From the IMG/VR virus record IMGVR_UViG_3300024508_000005, positions 1-35,004 of that record: a stretch of 35,004 nt of DNA. One strand, given 5' to 3'. The notes under the pieces were generated by a model. That model was not told the DNA's origin and did not search any database. It was given only the letters and a program-made list of their open reading frames with translations. Shown in pieces: positions 20,205-28,029 of the stretch. This DNA comes from a virus. How positions within the stretch are numbered: the stretch's first letter is position 1; each line of letters starts with the position of its first letter. Made by a program: the position numbers and the translations under genes.

Positions 20205-21028
20205 TGCAAATAAAACTCAATTGCTATACATCAGATGGAACCCCAAAATGAGAAATACTCAAAGTAAAAAATTCAGACTCTCTTCGTTTCTCTGAATCTA
20301 TAAATGGATGACAAGGCTGACTTGATATTGAACTCTGAGAGAGCTTTGACAATGCTGATTACAACTCATGAGATTTTGTGGAATATATCATTTATAACGA
20401 TGAGTATAAAAATGGACTCCATAAATACACTTGATATATCACAGGGATAGAAAGAAAGCTCTCTATCAAAAAATGATCATCAATTATATTGAAAGTGGCC
20501 TGACTAAAAACACTCCTAGAACAATATGAAATACATAAAACATATACCTGAACTCTATCTAGTGTTATAGATGAACTCATCACAGACTTTCACTCTCAAA
20601 AGAATATTACCAATGAAATACAGTTCTTATGAACCAATATTTTAAAAAATACTATCAGCAATACCGACAATATTAATGCCTCTGTAAGTGGGAATTTTTT
20701 TGAAGCATTGAAAAACATATTTTGAGAAAATAGAGATTTCTTTATAGATAAATCTGGAAGTATACATCTCGTTTCTGAAAATACGAAAAAACATACCCTT
20801 ACTCTCAATAGCAATATCTCAGAAATAGAAATAAATGAAAATTCAGAAACACAAATAGAACTTTCTCATTATTCATATAACATAGAAGCTGGACAAAAGA
20901 TACAACTTCAAAATGTATCAAGTTTTCTCAATCTCGATAATCAAATTATACAGAAAATAGATTTTAATCTCTTGTCTCCAATACTGTATCTATGAGAAAC
21001 TTTGAGTTTTAAAAGTATAGTCTCTTAG
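20204..21028 (+). CDS. tail-hub / baseplate protein (Tal- or gp37-like)
   Basis: 274 aa with UGA as Gly, ending in TAG; it starts in the TAATG overlap with the Dit-like gene. Beta-rich from the start (MQIKLNCYTSDGTPKGEILK, LRFSESINGGQGGLDIEL), then SGDFVEYIIYNDEYKNG, YTGYITGIERKL and a helix TLSSVIDELITDFHSQKN. The repeated pattern of v.f......a..l.f.l...... with GY(I)TGI is that of phage tail-hub proteins of the gp27/Tal and ReqiPepy6 gp37 types. It lacks any peptidase or lysozyme domain. It ends the tail operon; the next gene has its own promoter-like element. Confidence 0.65.
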
Positions 21029-21031
21029 AAT

Positions 21032-21041
21032 TTTTATTCTA
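21032..21041 (+). promoter_or_regulatory. late-promoter-like element, copy 7 (before adhesin)
   Basis: TTTTATTCTA 3 bases after the hub-gene stop and 52 bases before the adhesin ATG, flanked by TCTTAGAA and AAGAGA. Confidence 0.72.
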
Positions 21042-21055
21042 AGAGATAAAAACCT

Positions 21056-21090
21056 AAAATCATACCTAATAATTGAATAAGTATGATTTT
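21056..21090 (+). other. leader hairpin abutting the adhesin start
   Basis: AAAATCATAC (21056-21065) and GTATGATTTT (21081-21090) are perfect 10-base complements with a 15-base loop, followed by TTT and the ATG at 21094. Same layout as the tail-chaperone leader. Confidence 0.65.
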
Positions 21091-21093
21091 TTT

Positions 21094-22932
21094 ATGCTCA
21101 ATATGAAAAATAATGTATTTGCAAAAATGAAGTCTTGACTCTCTATCACGACCACATTATTGATTATTGACTGATGAAAGGAAAACCTTTTTTGAGATGA
21201 CTTTCCTATTGAAGAAATAGAGAAGAGATTCAAACTGAATCTTATAAAATTCTCTTGAACCTCTGTGATTCAAAGAGAAATTGTACTCGTTACGAGTAAG
21301 TCTTGAAAGAACCTTACCATAGAGAGAGCAATAGAACTCTGTCCCTTGAATGGAAATGCAACAGAACATACACAAACAGCATATGAGTTTGATGAATGAG
21401 ATTATATTTATTTTAATCTTACTGCTTGAGGGATAAAGGAACTAGAAGAAGCAATAAAAAACTCTACTGACTTTGTAAATTATCTAAAAGCTTGAGAACT
21501 CCTATTAAACCAATGAGTAGATATTTTTTCTATAAAAAAAGATACTGATGGAGACGGAGACTCTGATGAAAACGAACTCGCAAAATTAAACCTATGAGGG
21601 TATCAATTAAACGGAACCGATCTCTTCGACAGCAACGGAAAACTTAAAGCCAATTTTCTTGAATCCAGCTGAACCGTTATATACAAAGCCCAAGAAGTAA
21701 TCTCCAAATGAGACAAAATCAATGCAGACATCCAAAACAATGGAAGAATCATATACCTCTGATGAGAACTCCCAGTCGTAAAAGCAACTGGAAACCTCAG
21801 TCTCTGAATAGCAAAAGCAGACTATGCGATATGAGATACAGTAGAAACCATGAACGAACAAGAATGGCAAGACTACCTCACATGAGATGAAAGCGATGGA
21901 GACCTCATAACCAGTGCCTGAGATAATATCGTACTCGAAACCAATAGAATATACAACTACAAAGATGTAAACATAGCAAATGGATCTACCATAACTACCA
22001 ATGCCACAACAGGCTTCATATTCCTCAAAGTAAAATGAACGCTAAACATTGAATGAAACTTCAACCTCTCAAGTAAAATAGAAGTTTTTGAAACATACCA
22101 AACCTGAATCTGGACTCTCAACATAAACCCTTGAAATCCATGAACTGCTGGAAGTGGATGATATGGTGGAAACGGATGATACCACAGCAGTTACTGAAGT
22201 GGCTGAACCAGAGGATACTGATGAAGTGGAGTCAACTGATTTGGATGATGAGGTGGAGGATGATGACACGGATCATGACAAAATGGAACCGTAAGAACCT
22301 CTTGAAATGGATGAAACGGATGAACCCCAGCATGACTCGGATGATGATGAACCATCAGTGGATGAAATTCAGCATGAGGATGATGAGCCTATAAATTCTG
22401 ATGAGGTATGGTATGAGCCAATGCCTACAGTAATTCTGCAAATTATGCTTGATACAGTTGATCATGAGGATGATGATGAGCCTGATGAAAAGTATGAAGC
22501 TTTTGAGTATGTCTTGTCATCATACACCAAAATACCATAACAGGAGTATGAACCATACAATCCAATGGATGAAATGGAACCAACGGAGGAAACGGAGCAA
22601 ACGGATGGAGTTACTCATGAGGAAGTGGAACCAATGTCTCATATTCTTCTTGAGGATGATGAGGTGGTTGAGGATGAGCTTGATGATGAGGTGGTGGATG
22701 AAGTATTTTACTCGTTTGACCAACCACAAGTCTGACACTCTCTACTACCCTCAATGGATGAAACCCATGAACCCCTTGAAACTGATGAAGTGGATGAACC
22801 CCTTACAACTTTAACGGACAACAAAGTGGAAGCGCATGAAACCCTTGAAATAATGGATGAATCGGTGGAACTGGAAATATAACATACAAACCACTCTCCG
22901 AAGTTTTAGACCTATACAAACCTACTTACTAA
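21094..22932 (+). CDS. glycine-rich adhesin / receptor-binding tail protein
   Basis: 612 aa with UGA as Gly. Residues 1-150 form a globular start (MKSGLSITTTLLIIDGGKEN, SGKNLTIERAIELC). A Ca-loop-like DTDGDGDSDENEL lies near residue 155, and a beta-solenoid-like middle follows (about 180-340). Residues about 346-595 are Gly-rich with Asn, Ser and Thr (NPGNPGTAGSGGYGGNGG and onwards), broken by SFGVCLVIIHQNTITGVGTI. Alternating TGA/GGA runs encode the Gly tract. Such polyglycine domains are known from phage adhesins (S16 gp38 type), where they form receptor-binding sandwiches. Place after the hub gene supports a host-recognition role. In the standard code the gene would not exist. Confidence 0.78.
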
Positions 22933-22942
22933 TTTTATACCT

Positions 22943-23395
22943 ATGTTCAAAAAAACAGAAATTCAAAAACAATGATGATTCATACGAGATAAAAACAAGA
23001 TTTTCTATATCGATACTCAAAAGAACATACAAGTAGTAGAACTCCACGATGAACTCATAGAAGCAATTGATATTAAAAAATACAAAATTCTTAACGAAGA
23101 ATGAAATATCAAAGTAATAGAAACAGATGAAAGTAAAGCTATAGAAAAGGAGGAACAAATAAATCAAATCAATCAAGAAACCAAAAAGAAAATCCTAGAA
23201 AAATACTCCCAAACAGACCAAACCAACCTTACGAGAGAAGCTACGAGAGTTATATGAGAAATAGCACTCAGTAAACAAGAACCAACAGAAGAACAACTAC
23301 TCATACTCCAAAAAGCGAAAGAAGCAGATGAGGAAATCAAAGCAATACTTGAGGAGTGAAGAAAACAAAAACAATCCTTAGAAATTAATTATTAA
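22943..23395 (+). CDS. hypothetical tail-tip accessory protein
   Basis: 150 aa with UGA as Gly; an N-terminal Gly-Gly comes from two TGA codons. It starts as a short beta domain (FIRDKNKIFYIDTQKNIQVV, then YKILNEEGNIKVIET), followed by a helical, Glu/Lys/Gln-rich C-terminal part (KAIEKEEQINQINQETKK). A small folded head on a long helix suggests an assembly factor or chaperone for the adhesin upstream, but I recognise no family. It is co-directional and 10 bases from the adhesin stop. Confidence 0.65.
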
Positions 23396-23398
23396 ATT

Positions 23399-23602
23399 AT
23401 GTTTTTAACCAATTCAGACAATGCATGAAAAGTACACAGTGATAATGTATGAGAGATATGAAACATTACTTCAAATCAACAAACTTTAGAAAATAACTAT
23501 ACTCTCCCCCCAAACACCAACGGAACACTCGCAGGACCATATACCATTCCAGCCAACAAAACCCTAGAAATTCCAGCCACCAGTAACCTCGTTATCCTAT
23601 AA
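23399..23602 (+). CDS. short hydrophilic beta-strand repeat protein, fibre-like
   Basis: 67 aa with UGA as Gly. After a short start (MFLTNSDNAGKVHSDNVG) it reads as alternating polar turns and strands: NNYTLPPNTNGTLAGPYTIP, ANKTLEIPATSNLVIL. The AGPYTIPANKTLEIPATSNLVI layout is common as a small phage fibre or spike segment. The gene overlaps nothing and lies 3 bases after the preceding stop. No catalytic residues. Function is inferred only from the pattern and position. Confidence 0.6.
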
Positions 23603-23612
23603 AAACCAAAAA

Positions 23613-24146
23613 ATGCTTAAAACAGACAAACTCTCCACCATCACCTGAAATAAAGAAATCAGAATTGAAGACATAGCTAGCCTTCAAGACATTCAGAATG
23701 CCCTCAACCACATAAACCATAAAACAGTAGAAGAATACGACACCACCAACCGTTCTTTCTGATGAGGTTGGGCAGATGGAAAAATATGGAGTACCCAAAC
23801 ATTCAAATGATGAAAAAATCTCCTCCTCAACCTATCCATTCCAGCCAGAAATGATACAGAAAACTGGTGATGACTCTACACCGAAGTCAAATACCGACTC
23901 AACAATGGAAACTGGACCAGCCTCTGACATTCATGATACGACGGAGTTATGGGATACCGAGCAAGACTCATCCTCACCTACAATAAATCCTTCCTCGTAT
24001 TTACCCAAAACCAAATACCACAAGAAGACTATACCATACAATTCAAATTCAGACACAGAAGCTATAACGGAACCACCCACATAAATAGATCCCATGACCT
24101 AAGTGGAGAAAGATTTGGAACCATACTCAGACTTGAAGAAAAATAA
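23613..24146 (+). CDS. hypothetical tail fibre/tip protein, beta-sandwich-like
   Basis: 177 aa with UGA as Gly. After a helical start (EIRIEDIASLQDIQNALNHI) it has SFGGGWADGKIWSTQTFKGGKN, then strands with LYTEVKYRLNNGNWTSLGHSG, YRARLILTYNKSFLVFTQNQ and IQFKFRHRSYNGTTHIN, so it is probably a small jelly-roll or lectin-like domain. Several Gly pairs are TGA TGA. It lies in the tip/fibre cluster after the adhesin, so a carbohydrate-binding role in host attachment is possible but unproven. I do not recognise a named family. Confidence 0.65.
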
Positions 24147-24178
24147 AAGAAAATAATATTATCCAATAAGAAAATACT

Positions 24179-24610
24179 ATGATCACCACCAGTATAGAAA
24201 AAATCATATCTGACACCCTCTGACACAACAACTTTATTATATCCTACAACGGAGAACTCACCCAAGACAACTACACCATCAAGTGAGAAGATGGAAGCGA
24301 AATACTCCTTAATAGAGAAACAATATGGAACGAATACCAAAAAACTATCAAAATAGAAGAACTTAACACCCAAAGAAACCAAGAACTCGAGTGATTCATA
24401 ATAGATGACTTATACATGAACCAAGAAGAACTCATTAAAATGGATTTTGTTCTCAGACACACACCGGATACAGAAAAAGTAGTATGGATTAATATACACA
24501 ACAACCTTGTAGAAATCACGAAAGTAAGCTTCCAAACCACCATACTCAAATGACTTCAGAAAGTCCAAGAAATAATATTCAAATACAGGGAATTAAAAAA
24601 TAACATATAG
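24179..24610 (+). CDS. hypothetical protein of the fibre/lysis region
   Basis: 143 aa with UGA as Gly, ending in TAG. A first half with NNFIISYNGELTQDNYTIKG and ETIWNEYQKTIKIEELN and a second with MNQEELIKMDFVLRHTPDTE and VWINIHNNLVEITKVSF; it ends in a helix with LQKVQEIIFKYREL. I see no catalytic motif. The mix of small beta hairpins and helices could fit a fibre assembly chaperone, which is often found next to fibre genes. The role is not known. Confidence 0.6.
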
Positions 24611-24613
24611 AAA

Positions 24614-24886
24614 ATGGACGCAAAAATACTCGAGCAAATAATCAAAGAATGATGATACTTCGTTATCCTCTTTCTCATTATATGGTATTCACTCAATAAA
24701 TGATTCCCACTCATAGTAGAAAGGTTCCTCTCAAAAATAAATGATGTCAATGATAACTTTAAAAAAAGCTTGGATCAAGTTGTAAAAGTATTTGAAAAAA
24801 ATATGAATCGAAGTGAAGCATGGCATCTAAAACATAATGATGAACTCAAAAGAATAAATGAAAAAATAGATAACCTTAAAAAGTAA
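24614..24886 (+). CDS. holin-like small membrane protein
   Basis: 90 aa with UGA as Gly. One hydrophobic segment at residues about 14-27 (GYFVILFLIIWYSL) is followed by a long helical, charged C-terminus with KSLDQVVKVFEKNMNRSEAW and RINEKIDNLKK. One N-terminal membrane helix plus a cytoplasmic coiled tail is the layout of many phage holins of the BhlA/UviB type and also of Rz-like spanins. It starts 4 bases after the preceding stop and lies before the PLA2-like gene, in the place of a lysis module. No classical endolysin was seen. Confidence 0.6.
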
Positions 24887-24896
24887 TAGAAATATT

Positions 24897-25295
24897 ATGA
24901 AAACCATAGAAAAAATAACCACCTACCAACTCACCGACAAAGAAATACAGTGACTCTATTACTCAGAAATAGTAAATGGATGTTGAGGAAAGGGAGGAGT
25001 AAACTTTGATACCATACTTAAACAAAATATACAACTCATACCAGGATTCAATGAAGAAAAGTCTGAACAACTTATGCAAGACATACGAATGATATGCTTT
25101 GAACATGACATAGACTTCCGATTCTGAACATGATTCTACAAAGCCAACTACCATTTTGCAAAAAAGATGTTCAAACTTCTTACTTGGGCAAATCCTAAAC
25201 AAAGAATCTGAATAGCAGTACTCTGTTTCTATTTCCTGAATAAGTATGGAAAAAAGTTTTATTACATAAAAAAGAAACCATGAACTACCAAGTAA
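24897..25295 (+). CDS. phospholipase-A2-like protein
   Basis: 132 aa with UGA as Gly. The calcium-loop-like NGCGGKGG is at residues 27-34 and the catalytic helix CFEHDIDF at 67-74 (C67, H70, D71), giving the His-Asp pair typical of secretory PLA2 folds. A second helix with FYKANYHFAKKMFKLLTW follows, and the basic tail ends in KKKPGTTK. PLA2 domains hydrolyse phospholipids at the sn-2 position; in phages and parvoviruses some act in entry or lysis. Sitting directly after the holin-like gene, it may help membrane disruption. The motif is short, so the match needs structure checking. Confidence 0.55.
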
Positions 25296-25960
25296 AAAAC
25301 CAAAACAAGATAAAGGCATGACACCTTACAGATTGTAGTCTCTACACTCTTTTCACCATAAGTGAACTCACTTTTATGTTGAAAATAAGCTATGGATTTA
25401 TTGAAAAAGTTTCTAAAATAGCCGTGATAGATAAGGTTCTACTCAAACTATGAGCCTATTTTCCTGTAATATATAACTGGTTTACCAAGAAAACAAACAA
25501 AGAACTTTGAATCAATACCAAAGTCATAAAGGAAAATGTAGATTCAAAAAGATTCCAAGAACTTGTAGACAAATGATTCTATTTTTGAATCTGACTTAAA
25601 CACGGAAATAAAGCATACAAAAAAGCTCTTAAAAGATGAAAACTCACAAAAAAAGACATTGACCAAATTATCAAAGAAAAATGATGATTCTGACACAATA
25701 ACTGCTTTGGATTATCAAGAAATCTAAAAAGCACTTATTCTATATTTGAAATCTATACCTGACAAGAAATAGAGTGTGATATTGATGTACTTATTTATGG
25801 AGCAAAAAGGGGAGTACTTTATTATCCTGGAAGAACGATATGAGCGAATGATGATTTTACTTGGGAAGTAATGAAGAAGCTCAGAAGTTTCAAAAAATGA
25901 CCCTACTCGTGAGATGAGGTACTTGATAAGGCTTTGGAGATTAAGTTTAGGTTTGAGTAA
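25280..25960 (+). CDS. hypothetical protein with possible cysteine-peptidase-like Cys/His pattern
   Basis: 226 aa with UGA as Gly, starting 16 bases inside the end of the PLA2-like gene. The N-terminus has AGHLTDCSLYTLFTI with Cys19, and the middle has GFYFGIGLKHGNKAYKKAL and GGFGHNNCFGLSRN with His and Cys. Later come ECDIDVLIYGAKRGVLYYPG and DDFTWEVMKKLRSF. A Cys early and a His in the second half could be a papain-like or C39-like active site, so it is a candidate endolysin by position, but I do not see a clear match. It is the last phage gene, followed by a strong terminator. Confidence 0.55.
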
Positions 25961-25969
25961 AATTTTGAA

Positions 25970-26027
25970 AATAACAAAAGTGGCTACGAAGAAAGGAAAA
26001 TCGTAGCCACTTTTGTTATTTACTCTT
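25970..26027 (+). terminator. strong intrinsic terminator at the end of the phage late region
   Basis: AATAACAAAAGTGGCTACGA (25970-25989) and its perfect 20-base complement (26001-26020) with an 11-base loop, then a T-rich stretch. It starts 9 bases after the last phage gene and marks the right end of the late region. Confidence 0.92.
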
Positions 26028-26129
26028 TTTTTAGGAAAACGCAAAATTCTTTTTAAGAAACTGAGGCTTTTAATAAGCTATTTTTTGTTTTTTTCTCTCC
26101 ATTCCCTATACTTTTCCTATACATTTTTC

Positions 26130-26157
26130 TTGTAAAAAATCAAACATTATGTATAGT
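26130..26157 (+). promoter_or_regulatory. candidate promoter of the protease-toxin locus
   Basis: TTGTAA (26130-26135), a 16-base spacer and TATAGT (26152-26157), 51 bases before the ATG. The expected transcript would begin near a small hairpin TGCAAA-TAAG-TTTGCA (26164-26179). CATTATGTATA occurs twice at exactly 60 bases apart (26145-26155 and 26205-26215), the second one containing the start codon. Confidence 0.5.
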
Positions 26158-26208
26158 AAAAACTGCAAATAAGTTTGCAATTATATTTTACAATATTACT
26201 TCTCCATT

Positions 26209-28029
26209 ATGTATACAAGAAAGGTATTATCTACGCTCCTGCTCGTAGTTTTTTTTATGTCCCAAATTCAAGTATGAACCCTCCAAGTCCATGCGTCAAA
26301 TAATCTAGAAAAATCGAAACAAGCTACCATCAAAGCCCTTGATGGAGTAGAATCAAAACTCTGATGAGTAATGGATACCCTCGGTGATAAAGTATGAGAT
26401 GAAAAAATCAAAGCAAGACTCAAAGCCAAGGAAAAAGAAATAGAAGCATATATAGAAAAAACCCAAGACAACATATCAGAATCGAAAAATAAAAAAGAAA
26501 TATCTGACAATATAAAAGAAGTAAAAAAAGTAATCGTTCTCAAAGTTGTATCATGAGCTACCCCTCAAACCAACATAGAAGAAAATATTCCAGAGGAAAT
26601 AGCAAATACTCCAGAAAAGAAAGAACAAGCCACCCAAACTATCCAAGACTCACTCGCAACCACAGATGGAAACTACTCAATTATCATCAAAACCAAATAT
26701 AACCAAACCCAAGCACTCCAACTCTTCAGAAAGTTTGATACCAACACAACAATAGAATACCTCTATTCCGATGCAGGAAAGAACTATTTTGAAGTCTTCA
26801 TAAAACAAGACTCACTCTTTCGTCAAGAAATGCTCGAAGACATAGAAAATGGAGATATCCCAGAAAGCTTCCTCGGAGTAGAAATAGTTCAGCCAGAAGT
26901 ATTTAGTATAGCCCTCACCCCAACCCTCTCCCTTGAGGGAGAGGGAGAAGAGCAAGTAGACCTCAGCTGAGAACAACTTAATCTCACTTGGTGAATCCAA
27001 AAATATCTCCCAGAAACCTACCTTGAAGAACTCCAAACCAAAAGCCAAATCAATAAAATAAAAGTCTGAGTCATAGATACCTGAATAGACTACAATCACC
27101 CAGACCTCCAATGAAAAGTATCCAAATGATACGACTTTGTAAACGATGATAACGATGCCATAGATGATCAGTGACACGGAACCCATGTAGCATGAACTAT
27201 CTGAGCAGGAATAAACGGAAAAGGAATCATCTGAGTCAATCCTTTCGTAGAACTCGTACCACTCAAAATCTGTAATGCGAGATGATTCTGTCCGAGTTAT
27301 GCGGTTATAAAATCATTAGAATACGCTAAAGAACAAAAACTTGATATCGTAAATATGAGTCTTTGAGGAAGAACGAATCCACAAGGAAATCCAATCTGTG
27401 CTTGAATATCAAGCCTCAACCAAGCAGGAACAATAGTAGTAACTGCGGCAGGGAATAGTAATGTTGATACTTCTACCTTCGTTCCAGGATGATGTCAAAA
27501 TACTATCACGGTTGCAGCCATAGACCAGAATAATAACAGAGCGAATTTTTCAAACTATGGAACGAAAGTAGATATATCAGCACCATGAGTAGATATATAT
27601 TCTACCATACCAGGTGGTCAATACAGACAACTCAGTGGAACCAGTATGGCAACACCCCATGTCGTATGACTCGTATCGATATTGAAAACTCTCGATCCAA
27701 GTATAACTACTGGACAAATAAAAGAACTCTTCAAACAAAACCAAACGCAAGTATATACTTCTTGAGATAAATATATAGCTGCAGGATTTAATATACAAAC
27801 AGCCCTCGTAAACCTTACTAAAAAAGAAGAAGTAGTAACAGAAGAAGTACCAGTTATACAAGAACCAGAAATAATACCAGAAGAACCAATCAAGTGAGAC
27901 GATGTAGAAATAGTATCTGACCTCCAATTCATAGAAACCATCATTCAAGAAAAAGAAGAAGAAACAGAAAACAAAGTACCACAAACTTGACTCATCTGAC
28001 CAGTACAGGTAGGTTTTTGAAGTGAATAA
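26209..28029 (+). CDS. secreted subtilisin-like serine protease (S8)
   Basis: 606 aa with UGA as Gly. Signal peptide: basic start, hydrophobic core (about residues 6-17), likely cleavage after VHA near residue 29. A coiled propeptide-like part (30-230) is followed by a palindrome-coded linker (about 235-246). The S8 catalytic domain (about 260-530) has D290 in VIDTGID, H323 in GHGTH and S479 in GTSMATP, with the oxyanion-type AAGNS present; several glycines beside the active site are TGA. The Glu/Pro-rich tail ends at TAA 28027-28029. The frame continues after this stop into a 1,718-codon repeat/toxin region, so the protease may be the N-terminal part of one giant protein. Likely role: secretion-linked or self-processing peptidase. 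Confidence 0.92.
26912..26945. repeat. GC-rich palindromic element inside a coding sequence (copy B)
   Basis: CCCTCTCCCT (26924-26933) and AGGGAGAGGG (26936-26945) are perfect 10-base arms with a 2-base loop, preceded by CCCTCACCCCAA. It encodes ALTPTLSLEGEGEE in the linker between propeptide and protease domain. Copy A in the phage region is related in layout but not identical. From memory, nearly this sequence is a common interspersed palindrome in many bacteria. Confidence 0.75.

Noticed and set aside
22131-22814. Met/Trp-rich and Asp/Glu-rich frames inside the adhesin gene
   Set aside because: Shifted readings of the TGA/GGA glycine tract; the odd composition is explained by the repeat, and the adhesin frame is open across the whole region under UGA = Gly.
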